DNA of 64,000 nucleotides from Anisakis pegreffii (Eukaryota; Nematoda; Chromadorea; Rhabditida; Anisakidae). The first letter of the stretch is position 1; every line of letters starts with the position of its first letter. The stretch spans positions 32,126 through 96,125 of the forward strand of contig JAPYMA010000823.1 in the NCBI GenBank assembly GCA_035041965.1. Direction: 5' to 3'. This document shows, in pieces, positions 1 to 12,214 of the stretch. Made by a program: the position numbers and the translations under genes. Below the pieces are notes generated by a model. It saw nothing but the letters and a program-made list of their open reading frames with translations, searched no databases and had not been told where the DNA came from.

Positions 1-1288
1 TGATGAGAAGAAACCAAACTTTAGAGTCAGCGGAAATCGTTTCCGATCTTCCATGTAAACACTGGACTGTTTTGTTGACGTTACTGAAATCCTAAAATAT
101 TCTACGAATTTCTTCAGTCCTAAGAATGCCATCAGGAGCTTAGCGAATGAAATTTTCAAAAAAAAAAACAACTGGACGTTCCATTTGCCAATTTTCTGTT
201 TTTCAAAAACCATTTGGTATTCATTCACTTGATTCACTCAGCTGCACACGGCACTTTGTCTGCTTTTGTTGTGTCGATTTTCGGTAGCATTTCATTATCT
301 TCCCTATTTCGTAAGAAGCGTAACGATCATTTGACGGATGTCTTTATCGGTGCGTTTTTATGTGTTCTATCTGTTTATTTATCGTTATTTCAGAATGACT
401 AAAGAGCGGTGTACTTTCTTTCACCTACCGTCGAACTACAACTTGCTGATTCAAGTGGTTATGACTAATTGTTTACCAACAATTGAATAGATCCAGCCAA
501 TCAACCGAATGAGTGAAACGAAATAATAATAAACCATAAATGTGTTCACTTGATTCATTAGATCACAACCCATGCACATGAACAAGCGCACGGAGCCAAA
601 AATATGATGCCATCGTGCCGTATCGCAGCATGTGTTTCAAATGAGTCAATTTTTGCACAAAACAGTTCCCTTCCCGTGTGATTTTCTTTCAGTTTTCTCT
701 CTGCGCTAATCTTCTTGATAAAGGCAAATAAGTGATGACCGTTCAGCAGCATTGACGTTATTGTGTGCTAATGATAGGACTCTCTTGAACATAATTAACG
801 TCAATGTTGAACGCAACGTTGACGTGTCAAACGACGTCAATGAAATTATCGGACAATGAGCAAGTATTCTGTTTATTTTTGCATGATTACGGTTATCACA
901 CATGGTTGAAAAGAAATCATTCTGAGCTTTCCTTGTCAGTTCTTTGCAAGCTATTTTCCTGAAGGTGAGATTCACTAGGTGAATCTCTTACAGAGCAAAT
1001 TTGTTTGTATGTGTTCGCTTTTCGTCAAGAGGCTCTTGAAATTCAATCAATCAGCTTTGATAGTATAGTTGACAGTTTTCATTATATCCTACCGGTTGGG
1101 CGACTGATTATTAGTTCATTTGATGCTTTTCAATCTGAATCGTATATGTCAATTTGTGTCCAATTATGTTTCAAAATCAAATTTTGATGAAGCGTTACTG
1201 TAGCATTTTGAATCGTTGCGCTTATCGAATGAAGTTCGAAAGCAGTCTCGCTTGATCGCGTAGCATTCATCAACTTTAATCAGCACCT
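1..1288. other. Intergenic sequence, no gene recognised
   Basis: AT-rich sequence with only short open frames, most of which start at TTG or have no acceptor or donor in phase. The only structured item I see is a cluster of TGACGT hexamers near 750-840. A possible coding chain starts at its right end. Confidence 0.5.
753..839. promoter_or_regulatory. Cluster of TGACGT/ACGTCA (CRE-like) hexamers
   Basis: TGACGT or its complement occurs at 753-758, 798-803, 820-825 and 834-839, four times in 87 bases. This hexamer is the half-core of CREB/ATF-type bZIP sites. The cluster lies about 450 bp upstream of the first candidate exon of the plus-strand chain at 1289. A regulatory role is inference; chance or a decayed tandem repeat would look the same. 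Confidence 0.25.
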
Positions 1289-2044
1289 ATGGGCTCGCTT
1301 TATTGCTCGCTTATGCGAGAAACGACTGCGATTCGATGGCATAGAAATCCATTAGTTGAAGTCTATGGAAAGGAAAAAATTCTCATCGATTGCAAGAAAT
1401 CGGTATATTTCGTCAGTGGAGACAATTCAACTAAAACCGACTGCCTACTTTATTTGTTTTAAGTCATTTTTTGCGGCGGCAACCAGCTACAGTACACCAG
1501 TCTCATGGGACAGTGCCATTGCTTGATGCATTTCTCGTACAAGATTGGAAAGGATTCGAATTGATTACGCTCAGTCCTTCCAACGAAATTTTGCAGAGCA
1601 CTGTCCAACAGTGAGTGTGGCTATAAAATGTTTCGATGAATGTATCCTATCACAGATAATTGAGTTTTGCCTCTCGACAACTCGGTGACCAATCTAGTTG
1701 TTTCGAAGGGTTGCGGCCGAAAGAATTTGTCTGTTGGAACCTATTGCCGAAATGTGAGTTGCCCGGAAATAGATCCCAGTAATGAATTGAAGATATTTTC
1801 ATCTGAGAGATTTGTTTTCTAATATATCCCTTTGTGAAACTGAAGAGTGATCGATCGGCGAATCTTTTGAACCGCTACTGACCGTGGTGTATCCGTGAGC
1901 TGTCTGTCTTGTTGGCCATTATTTTTGTCTGGTTTTCGCATTAGTGCTTGAGTAGATCTCGTGCGGAAAACAGTTCCCCTTAACATGTTTAATTCTGCTT
2001 ACTATATTTTTCTGGTAGGGCTATTTCTTCCCTTCTCCTTCAAG
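1289..2044 (+). CDS. Candidate partial plus-strand gene, four exons in phase, family unknown
   Basis: Four exon-like blocks connect with matching splice phases. Exon a starts at ATG 1289, just after a TTTAATCAG acceptor, and ends at 1411 (GTCAGT) or 1402 (GTATAT). Exon b is 1501-1610, exon c 1698-1753 and exon d 1974-2044; b, c and d each end at GTGAGT. The phases 0, 2, 1 and 0 agree across the joins. The peptide contains PLLDAFLVQDWKGFEL in exon b and CFEGLRPKEFVCWNLLPK in exon c. Exon d carries a hydrophobic run (YYIFLVGLFLPF) that could be a membrane segment. I found no continuation beyond 2044 and do not recognise the family. Exon d could instead be a first exon coding for a signal peptide, since it contains its own ATG at 1985. 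Confidence 0.4.
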
Positions 2045-2218
2045 GTGAGTAGTTCTTTGCATCACCTCCCATTTCGCTTTAATATCACCTCCATGTATTT
2101 TCGGAATGTATTTTCGGGCTCCTTCTGAGTCCCTCTCCCTAGAAATAAATGGGCATATGGGAGAGTAGCCCAAAGCCTCTGTGTTTGCCAAATCAATAAT
2201 TCAAGTTCGGATTTCATG

Positions 2219-2370
2219 AAGACAGATGATTCCAAACGCTATTATCGTTAGCTGCGCGGAAAGAAGAATGCCAAGGAAGGAAGAATGTGATATTAGTGAT
2301 ATTGGTAATAACAGAGAGGCATAAATTCGTAATGAGTTTGATTTGCTGATTAAATAAAATCACCTCCATC
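2219..2370. repeat. Interspersed repeat, copy 1 (partner at 41041-41190)
   Basis: Shares GATGATTCC, then a TATCRTCGTTAGCTG block, GGAAAGAAG and an AATAAA-containing right end with 41041-41190, in the same order and spacing. Identity is patchy, so this is an old repeat family. No coding capacity or terminal repeats are visible. Confidence 0.55.
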
Positions 2371-3080
2371 CCTTAAGAACAAAGCGTTTATTGAGTTCAG
2401 GAGTTCAGTTTAATTCATTGTTTTACTCGATTACAAACACGGTAGTTTCTCGTTCGTTCAATTGCTGGTATAAAAGCATCATGGATACAATAATGAATGA
2501 AAATCATTGTTTTTGGAAGCAATGGAAAATAGAGGAGTGTTTTAATCCTTTCGATGTGGCGATAAATGACTGAAAAAGATAGATAAAAAGTAAGCTCAAG
2601 ATAAGGGTTACTGTTATTGGTTTGGATGTGCAATCGAGAGCATTCAGTTGGCATTGATGTTACTCCTAATTAAGTTAATCAACGCAAACTTCTCACATTA
2701 AGCAGATAAATTGGATAGATTAATTCTGCTCGTTGTTTTCAAACGTTATTCCAGTCGTTGTTTGCGTTTGATGAAGCATTGTTTAATGTGTTTTCGTGAG
2801 GCGTATCATTAACGAATTTCATTGTTCGTATCATGTGCATTTGATGGATGACGAGCATATGATGCAATGCACGTTCTATAATTCACGTTCCTGCGATCAT
2901 TTATTCAAACATTTAGTTCTTTTCAAGTGGGGGAGGGGGAGGCTTGGGAGAGAGAGGGTTTCTTCACAACATGACTTAACCTATGACTGTCACTTTTTGA
3001 ATGGGTCTTTTCTGTTTATCATATCGATACGGTTTGAGAGCTTTTGTTTTTAGTGTTTTTGGTAATAACATGGCAAAAAT

Positions 3081-3109
3081 GAGTTACAGAGTCAAATTCT
3101 CTGTAACTC
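3081..3109. repeat. Perfect 11-bp inverted repeat, 7-nt loop
   Basis: GAGTTACAGAG (3081-3091) is the exact reverse complement of 3099-3109. No gene lies close by, and nothing further supports a function. Confidence 0.7.
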
Positions 3110-3734
3110 ACCTTTGCCGTGAAACTACCAAAAATACGCGCTTCCAAATGACCTTCCAAATTTGAGATAAACTCTTCTTTAGCCCATGCAGTTAGAATTG
3201 ATGATTCGGGTGAGTTTTCGGATGTTTCATTTTTTTTTGTTCTGAACAATGCTTAAAAATACTCGAAATTTTCCTAACGTCTCAAAAAAATGACTACATC
3301 TCGAAAACCGTTGGTACAATATAGGTATTATATTCAGTCAATGAAGGCTAGGGACTGCGATTGTCTATTCACTTCGTGATTTCACTTTATACGAACGTTT
3401 ATACCTTCCCTTGTTCTTGAATAAATCTTGTGGCCGGTACTCATGATCATCGATCAAATACGATATTGGTGTTTTCAGTTACATTGTTGGCAAATTGTTG
3501 GCAATTGAAGGCAAATCCGGTTATCTGTTGACGACAACTCAGATGTATTGTTTCCATTGAATTTTTTGTATAAACAGCTCGAATCCATAAGCATTCACGT
3601 GCCCAATTGAAACATTTTCATTCCTTAATGTCAACAGATATTCATTTGAATCATTCATCCCATTATTAGCGTTTACGTTTCGTTATTATCTCTATCAGTA
3701 TTTTGCCGGTCTGCTCTTGAGCTTTGGTCAACTA

Positions 3735-3865
3735 AATATAATATTAAGTATTAGCGTATATTAAGTGAAAGTATAATATGTATAATTTTAGTGAAAGTAT
3801 AATATTAAGTGAAAGTATATAATGAAAGTATAAAGTATAATATATAATATAAAAGTATAATATTT
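3735..3865. repeat. Degenerate AT-rich tandem repeat
   Basis: Irregular units around AGTGAAAGTATAATAT recur about six times, with intervening TATAATAT runs. It is a low-complexity minisatellite with no coding potential. Confidence 0.7.
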
Positions 3866-5581
3866 TTGCATCTTGTTTCGAGTATTTCTATCCAATGTTG
3901 CGTAGATCTGATTGTGATATTTCGACTCGGGAGTTATTTTCATGCGATTGAATATTTTGTCTAAAATATTTTATTTGAGTCCGTATGCAATCGTTGTGGT
4001 GAAACTTTCATGACATTCCATTGAATTTCAAGCAGTAAATATATTTTGATCACAACTGCGAGCCGAACGCTGAATGCTACATTTTTTAACGCGTATCTAT
4101 TCTTAGTTGTGAATGTTAATAGGTGAAATGGATACGTTCGAAACACTGCAGCTATGTCCCAGGTAAAGAAATAATTGGCGATATTCAGGTCGTAGTGCAA
4201 AACCAAAAATTGCATTCTGTTCGTGCATTCAAACTGAGCTCACAGGGTCGCGTTTTCTGAGCTTACAGCCGCATGGATTTTCAGACCCATTGCCTGCATG
4301 AACTCGACATTCTCGTTTTGGTTTACAGTTGCGGTCAAGGTCTCTGTCGATCGATTCAAATTGATTGCTCATCAGTGAAGCAATAAAAAATTTTGCCCGC
4401 TATCCAATAGTTGATTTCGTCAGTGATAGATATATTTAGCATTAGGATTTTTAATGTCTGCATTCTCTACTAGTATTGTAGAATATTTTAGCAGTTATTG
4501 GAAATTCTATATGAATGTTCATCTCTTTCATTTATTCAGTCTGATAAGCCTAAATCATTTTCTCACAACTTTATCCATCTACGAAGTACAACTCAGTGGA
4601 ATAGTGAAATTTAATTCATTCTCGATGACATTCCACGTGTAGATCACTGTCAGTCAGATTTTGAACGTTCAGTGATCTTTCATCATCAACTGTTAATCTA
4701 AACTTGCATGGTAGTATTTGTAGCTGACTGGAGCTCTTCTTTGTGTATACCACTGATTCAATACTGGGACTGCTTACAGTTGAGTGGGCGACTATCAAAA
4801 CTTGGAGACAACCAATTTCGGGCGATGGCTACTGAGCCTTACCGAACGCGACCGACCAGTCTGTGGCCACCGACCAACAATCACCTTTGGCCATTTTTAA
4901 GAGTTTGCGATTGCGTTGATAACCACCGAATTTCGGGTGTTCCATCGGTAGCCACCGAACTTATTTTCCGATTCCCGAATCTAGCGCCGGTATCAATTCA
5001 TAACGGCTAATCAGTTTTGATAACGTACGACTTTCAACGAATTTGTTGAACGATGTACTCATAAGTTTGAGTTGTGACTCAGTGATTTGATTTGAATTGT
5101 GACTCAGTAATTTTGCATTGAAATTATTTGACGACGTTTCACTTTCATTGCTTTATCATAAGATTTTTGAGCATCGTGATGTAATTTTAGTGAAGGAAAA
5201 TCATGTAAACAGAATTATTGAAATGATTCATAGTTTACGTTCGTCGCCATTCTCGGATTCGTCTCATTCGCTAATGACTAATCAACACTCGCGCTGTATA
5301 CAAGCACTCACCCTTCTAAACTCACACCGATATGTTTTATCGGGAGCTGAATGTCATGCCGAAAAAGCTTCTAACTGATCAGAGTTCATAGAAACTTCGG
5401 TTTTGTATACAAAATAAAGTGGCATTATCTTAAATAATGAATGAGGTTATTGTGTGACATTCAACAATACAAAAACATCTGAATATCATTCATTACCTTA
5501 GAAACGGAAATAATGATCTCTAATTTGTCTGATGCGTCATAATATGATGTGACATTCCGTTCTATTTTGACGAACATCGGC

Positions 5582-5595
5582 TGTTGACGTCAACA
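5582..5595. repeat. 14-bp perfect palindrome with CRE-like core
   Basis: TGTTGACGTCAACA equals its own reverse complement and contains TGACGTCA, the full CRE/ATF consensus. No gene start is recognised nearby, so regulatory relevance is speculative. Confidence 0.5.
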
Positions 5596-6332
5596 AAGTG
5601 GTTGCTAACTGTGTGAAGTTTCAGTAGACAAAATATGATGAAGACACAAACGTTTCCACTATCACGTCATTTGTTTATTAAATCGAGTTTTTATAACTGT
5701 TGCATAGACATATATTTAGGTGCTACAATAGTTAATTAGCGCCAATTTTTTGCCATGACAACGTGTTTTTTGAGTGTTAATGAACAGTTATCGAGGCGAT
5801 AATGATACGAAAATAACAGAGAGCATCGACGCAATTGCGATCGTAAACAGCACAAGTCAAAGCCGGTTTTGCAGGTTTTTTGATAAGATGTTTGGCGACA
5901 GATTGTGGTTGATGTCGCTGAATCTATCCGTGTTCATAAATCTGCTCGCATCGTTTTAATTCTATCCGTGTGATTGCCTCTATCATATTCCTAATTATTC
6001 TTAATCATCACTCAGTCATTTTTCGATTATCTCCTGAATTTTCACTGGTTCAACGCACCGTGTCTGTCTGTTTTGACCAGAGCAAATCTCCCTGCATCCG
6101 ATTATATCTGTTATTGATGACGATGTGAATGATCATGAAATCGATGTGAATTTGATTTTGTTTCCTTTCATCAAGAATTTTCACTCTGTGCGGGTGTTTT
6201 CCTTGTGATCGTTACGCTTTTTTTTGTTACTTTTGTATTCGATGTTAAGCACTACCGAATTTCTCATGTTAGGAATTGTTGAATTTTGGCTCTTCTGATG
6301 AACATAAGCCTCCCCACTCCAGGCAGAATGAG

Positions 6333-6672
6333 TTATGGTTCTCAACCTTTATTTCTCGTCGCACCCTTTAAAAAATTATCAGTTGTCCTCGCACCTCTAC
6401 AACAATACTTAAAATATCATCGCATCCCTCACAACACTCACTGTGTATCTCTCATCTACTACCGTGAGCGTCTGTAGTGTAGATAAGTATATACCATCAG
6501 AGTTTTAAAAAATTAATTCGTTACATTAAAGTCCACCCTTACTTACGTTATATGTAATACATGTGTGCGTTGAGTTCCGCCCTCGCCTACTTTAATGTAT
6601 TGGAAATAAAACCTTGTCTCGCACCACCTGGAATACCTTAGGGGTGCAAACAGCCCCGGTTGAGAAACTTTG
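6333..6672. mobile_element. hAT-like non-autonomous element, copy 1 (degenerate)
   Basis: The left end reads TGGTTCTCAACC and the right end GGTTGAGAAACTTTG, imperfect inverted termini of the CAGTGGTTCTCAACC type common in animal hAT elements. The interior has repeated CGCACCC/TCGCACC motifs near both ends and no transposase frame. The left 90 bp resembles the ends of the copies at 30538 and 50390. The copy is diverged, so it is probably old. Confidence 0.55.
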
Positions 6673-7578
6673 ATTTATGCTCTTACTCTGAAGACGGCAA
6701 CTGAAAGTACCGAGATTGTACAAAAAATATCGCAGCGAAAAGCATTGACTTCTGCGAAGGAATTTTCTGTTTCCTGAGTTTGAATCACTCATTTTAACAA
6801 ATCACTTCATCATTTGGGAATCTCAGTTAAAAACAGGTGAAGGTATTCTCTGTTGTTGTAATCTTACCGATTATTGGGAGCAGTCGGATCCACATCAAGG
6901 GAGTACGTGTTAGCCGGTTGTGTTATTATATGGATAGAGATTTGTTTGATTACCGTCGCTAATTGATTTCATATAACTTTGGTGTTATAATCGGCGTTAC
7001 TGATGTTGAAACTGCGTAGATATATCGGTGAAAATTTAATGAGGCAAATTCGGTTCAATATATCAACACTGAATAGAATAATTGCTATTTCATGACGTGA
7101 AGAGTTTCCAACTGAACGCTACGATAACAGAATAAGAATAATGCTATTATGTTATGCTATTGTGCACTCTCATTTTTCAGCCGTGATGTTTTAATCATGG
7201 CATAACCACAGACTGTTCTAATTCGTTCAAAAACTATAACTTTATGCCAGTTCTGCTTCAAATTGTTCCGAGATTTTGTTTGGTCTCCTTTCAAATGTCA
7301 TCAATCAGAATTCCATTTATGAATTTCCCTGTTTGATCTGTCCCCAAGTTTCACTTTTCAAGGCATTCTGTATTGTAATTGAAGAGCACCGGAACAGGAA
7401 ACCGAGAGCAGAGATGAAATGCAACTAACGTTCTTCGCTGAAATAGCGACGAATCGTTAATCATTTGCTGATTGTCAGTTTACGTAATGTATATCAGATT
7501 ACATATGATAGCGACGTGACTGTGAACCGATATTTCGTATAGTGTAATATTAACAATGTGCTTGAGTTCAGGCCAAAT

Positions 7579-9395
7579 ATGGATGTGGTAACCGATCGAA
7601 CGCCGTTTCGACATTATTTACCAGAATACAGATGCTGCTGTGGATCCATGCACGTAAAGGTGAACGAACCATCTCGAGTTGTTTCCGTCAAGTTCTCATT
7701 TCAATGTCAAAACTGCATTCTCCAGTAGATTTCAGTAGAGTTCATCGGAACTTATTCTGATCCATAATTCATGCAAATCAAAAGATGAAACGTCGAAGAT
7801 GAGGCAATGAATATTTCAAACTTCCCATTCAACAACAAATGTTTAAAGTTTCGTTGTTATTTCAGCAAGGAACGTTAGTGATCGCTGTCCTCTATTCGAT
7901 ACTGATTGCGTTCATCTTCATATCCAAATTACTTGGAAGCTCTGAACCATTATCGCAGGAGATCATTGAAATAATCGTTCTCATCCTTGAACTGGTCGCT
8001 TTGGCGTTGGTCTTCAAAGCCCTTTGCTCAGAAAACGAATTACTTTTGATACCGTTCCTCTTGTTCCAGGTTAGTGATTTGTCTTGGCAGTATTTTGTTC
8101 ACGTTCCAACGCTTTGAATTTCGAACATTAAGAGACTAGTCCAATCACGTGAAAGCACTTTCTGCGCAGGATAGACTCTTTCACAGCAACACCACAACTC
8201 TTAAACTTTCATTTTAAAATGGCATCATCATAACTTGAAACCCACATTAATATGCGCGATTTTTCGAGAATTAAACGGCATTGGAATCGCACCCAACATT
8301 TTGTGGTGAAGATACAGCAGGAATTTACGCTCACTTGACTGGAATTCCCTTCTGCATTGAACATGAACCCTCTTAATATCGCAAAAAAATGGAAGCTCCG
8401 TGCCTTACATTTGATTAATATCTCAGCGATTCCGCACTATACGAGACGTGAACCGCCAGAAAGCGAAGAAAATGTGTATGACTAGTTTTGAGCGAAAATC
8501 AGCGGTGCGGAAACGTCGTATCACTTTTTTTAAGGAGTTGAAAGATATTGTGATAATTCTGAGCAGTGAGTGACCAATTATCAATTCATGAAGTGGTGAA
8601 TATTTCAATGAATTCAGTTGATTGGCTTGTTGGTGAGTGGAATAGGCGTAATTCTCATGGTGATCGCGTTGATCGATGCGGATTCATTCGCGGGCAGAAT
8701 GGTTCACGATCAAGTGGTTATGTCGAGCGAAAATGCTGAAGACAAATTGGCTGCGTTTGGATCTGAGAAGAGTGAATCACTGCGTGAGTTCTCTGTTTTC
8801 TTGTCAATTTCTACACGCCAAAATCTTATCAAACAGGGTTCTTGAAGAGAAACTTGTCCCATTGGTGATTTCGGAGCTGTCGAAAAAATAGGGGAGTGTA
8901 GTCAAATAAAGCTGCAAAATTATGAAGATGGTCATAAATGATCACCAGGGGAGAGCGAATAGGAGCCTCAAAAAGTGTTAAAATGTGGGTCAGGAAAGTG
9001 CCTAATACTACTGAACGGATAAGTTTCCGTTGCTTGAGCAGTATTACAAGCGTAAGTCTGGAGCGAAACTTTAGTCTAGATGGAAGTCTTAGCCTGAGGT
9101 TTATTGTTGTTTTGAGATGATGATACTTCTGAGTTTATTGTCCAATTTCTGAAATGGACAATAAACTGAAATTGTTACTGAAATTTCAACTCAGTTACGT
9201 TCATCGGCAGAAGCAATTTCAGTGGTTCAAGTCACGGCCGCGTTCGCACTGGGAACATTATTCGTCTCGATAGCGATCACAATGTGGTGGATGTGGGTTG
9301 TAAAGCGGTGTTTTAACTACTTCCGTGATCTCAATCGGGAACGAGCCAAACGCAATATCTCGATGTCATTCAAGGCTACAACGATTGTCCCTTAA
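7579..9395 (+). CDS. Four-transmembrane LAPTM-like membrane protein, complete
   Basis: Exons are 7579-7659, 7866-8069, 8618-8783 and 9211-9395, giving 211 residues ending in TAA. All splice phases agree; donors are GTGAAC, GTTAGT and GTGAGT, and acceptors end in TTTCAG, ATTCAG and GGCAG. The start ATG lies seven bases after a TTGAGTTCAG acceptor, as for a trans-spliced first exon. The N-terminus carries YRCCCGSMHVK, a cysteine-rich motif followed by four hydrophobic segments, at about residues 29-47, 52-73, 87-117 and 152-180. The basic tail is about 30 residues long. This layout matches nematode LAPTM4/5-like (DUF7027-type) proteins of endosomal or lysosomal membranes. The family call is from memory of the motif and topology. 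A 12-bp inverted repeat lies in intron 3. Confidence 0.75.
9132..9167. repeat. 12-bp perfect inverted repeat inside intron 3 of the LAPTM-like gene
   Basis: AGTTTATTGTCC (9132-9143) pairs exactly with 9156-9167. A further four bases pair across a single-base bulge, leaving a 3-base loop. It lies 43 bp before the 3' splice site of the last exon. Confidence 0.65.
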
Positions 9396-10804
9396 AACCC
9401 GCCCCATTCTATCTCAAGCTCCTCTCATTTATATACGGTTATTTCATGTGATTTTGTACAAACAGTTGTATTCATAATACCAAAACTGATAACTATGCTA
9501 CTTTGAATAGAGAACGTGATCGAATATGGTGTGAATGACTTCAAGCAATAGTTTATTGACTTTAGTTGGCAAATATTTAATATATGTATACGGTTGAGAT
9601 AACCGGGATGACTTTGCAGTTTGAAATGACTTTGGCGTCGCCGTAATTCCATGCACTACAAGCATTTGAATGGGCCAATAATTTCATGTTATTAATTGGG
9701 GGGTCATTGCATAGAGCAATGCGAATTATTCGTGTCATTTTGCTCATGTACATAGATTTGTTAATGACTTATTGTTAGACTTACTTACATTATGAGACAC
9801 GGCAGTTATGCGCTCCATACCGTGGACTGATCTCGGTCATATCTCAGTGGGATAGACACGCGACATCACGAGAGGTGACATTCCCATACGTTCTCGATTT
9901 TGTACAAATCTGAAGTAGAGCTCACTAATGATATGTTTCACTTGAGCGCAATTTCGGTTCTGACAATAGCTTGCAAAGGCGTCGATTCAACAGTAACAGT
10001 ACTTCTGAATGAATTTATTTGTGCGCAGTGATAGAGCTCGTTGATCGTTTATCTCTCTTGTTATATTTCTTAATGAATCCTGGATTATCCTACATTCATA
10101 TGTGCCTATTTGTCGTTGTAGAAAACTTTCAAGATGGCCATATTAGTGCCACTTCCAGTGATATTTTTGTTGTGTTTAGTTGAGCATTTTTGCCATGACA
10201 GTTTTTCAAATGATATATTACTGTGTATCCTTTTTTGTAAATTTCTACTTGTATCATACAGTTTTAAAGGCGTCAAATGTTAAACAGGCGTCGCTTACAA
10301 GCAGATGAAGCGAGAATCTGAGTGCAGATCTCGCTGAATTCATAGGTGAAAGATTGATAAAAATCGAATACGGTGTGAAAATATTAAAATATTATTCGCG
10401 AAAGTTAAAAGCTATTATTCGCGAATCATTCTGAGCACATCGGTCTACCGGAACGATTCCATTGAAGTGTTGATTTTTACCAGTTGGTGATAATGGATCA
10501 ACTATGACTTGATTTTACCAGTTGTTAATAATGACTGTTGCATATATTTTATGCTCTTGAAATGTGCATCTTCAATTGGAATCAGCCTTTTTCAGTGATT
10601 ATCCCGATGATAAAATTGATATGTTGAATTGAAATGAACAGACGACCGTATTCAGAAATATATTACTGAAAAATAAAACTTTATGTTTATTTGTTAGTTT
10701 CGTTGTATTTACACTTTCATTTTGTTTTGGGTCACCTCATTTCGCTCTCATCGGAAATGATTTCGGGCAATTTAATTCATTTTCGAAGTGATGATTCTTT
10801 AGAT

Positions 10805-10914
10805 AATGTGAACGCTTTTCAACACGTTAATTTTCTGTTGTGTATGTTGATTGTCATAAAATTAGAAGCCTCGGAAAATTAAATGAAATAAATTCGCTGG
10901 ACGCTTTCTACCAT
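10805..10914 (+). repeat. Direct repeat about 105 bp, copy 1 (partner at 12110-12214)
   Basis: Both copies run from a GTGAAC/ATGAAC start through CAACAC, TTAATTTTCTGTTG and ATTAAATGAAATAAATTCG to TACCATG, in the same order and orientation about 1.3 kb apart. Several indels separate them. No function is apparent. Confidence 0.7.
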
Positions 10915-12109
10915 GAAAAAATCATTTGATCCATTTTGTCTTCTCCATCAGCTTGTTCGAGATTCCAAATTCGAACATTTGGATTAGAGTTCGGTTGGAG
11001 ACCTCAGAAATTCGAGGGCCTCACAGCGTAAGGGCTCGTTAGGTCGGGGACCTCGGCAAACTGAACTGCGATTACCATCGATCGACAACCGACCGGTACT
11101 GAAAGTTTGTCTGTCGTGGGTCCCCGACAGAGCCTGCGGTAGGGGGCCTGCGCAAAAAATTTTGCAGTTCCCAACACTAGTATGGATGAATGATTTTTGT
11201 TTCATACATTTTATTTTCTTGAAGGGTAGATGGTATCCTACTGAGTGAATCCTTCAAAAATGTCAGTGACGATCAAAAACAGATTTAACGCTTTGCAGCT
11301 AGCTGAATGAATGAATTGCAGCGACTGCATTGCATGAAAATGCCTTTCAGTATATCCGGAGTTGCTGTTTCCGTTCAAGTTTCTGTTGACTATCCAAATC
11401 GATTACTTCAATCAAAATCTTGCGTGACCAAATGATGTTAAATTGTTTCCGAGCGGAAACCAGTGGAAATTACTTTAAAACACAAACAATTGTGCAGCAT
11501 CGGCTATTTAAAAATCACAATGTTCATTTCGTTGTTGAGTTGTCATTTGCTTTTTGTTTTTCGTTTCCTCAATGGAAATAGCTATTTTCTCTGATTCCTT
11601 GCTGTTCATCGTTGACTTTGAAGAAAAATGATGTGATATCTCAAAAAAGTCATTTCTGCAAGTAGAAATTTGCAGAAATCTTGCAAATCGAATGTTTTCG
11701 TTGATGGAGAGATTTTCGATAGTTTACTGAGGAACTCGTTGATAAATTCAGATTTCAACAAGTAAGAATATTCCTAGAATTCACAATCCAGAATCTGTAA
11801 ATCGTTAAAAGATCGCTAAAAAAGAAATACTCCAAAAATTGCACATTCCCAAATGATTCAAAATGCAACATTATCAGACTTTCTATGCATTTCGCTATCC
11901 CAGAAATGCCTTCAAACAGTTTAATTCATTTTTGATTTTTTTTTTTTGAATACTGATTGTTTCAATGGATTCAAATCAAAATCCCTTTTGATTCTCTAAA
12001 TCCAATGGTGATTACCAATGAATGTGTTGCATGATTGGTGTACGATAGAGGATGACGTTTTGAACAATATTGATTATAAAGCAATCACTAATTACTAACC
12101 GTCAAGCAT

Positions 12110-12214
12110 AATATGAACACTTTCAACACCTTAATTTTCTGTTGTTTGAATGACATCAAATCAGATGCCTCGGGAAATTAAATGAAATAAATTCGCTAGA
12201 GGAATTCTACCATG
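12110..12214 (+). repeat. Direct repeat about 105 bp, copy 2 (partner at 10805-10914)
   Basis: Second copy of the repeat described at 10805, followed directly by C-rich homopolymer tracts at about 12225. Confidence 0.7.

Larger units (their letters stand above)
2045..7578. other. Gene-poor interval with repeats
   Basis: Outside the listed repeats, palindromes and one transposon-like element, I see no exon chain. The block 4790-5010 is richer in GC and rich in CCGA/CGGT motifs, which looks like repeat sequence and not coding DNA. Exons continuing the 1289-2044 chain may be hidden here but could not be identified. Confidence 0.5.

Noticed and set aside
4790..5010. GC-richer open frame with CCGA-rich sequence
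   Set aside because: Short CCGA/CGGT motifs recur on both strands and no splice sites bracket it; it looks like an old repeat.
5118..5378. 86-codon open frame
   Set aside because: It opens at TTG, not ATG, has no acceptor at the start, and resembles no protein I know.
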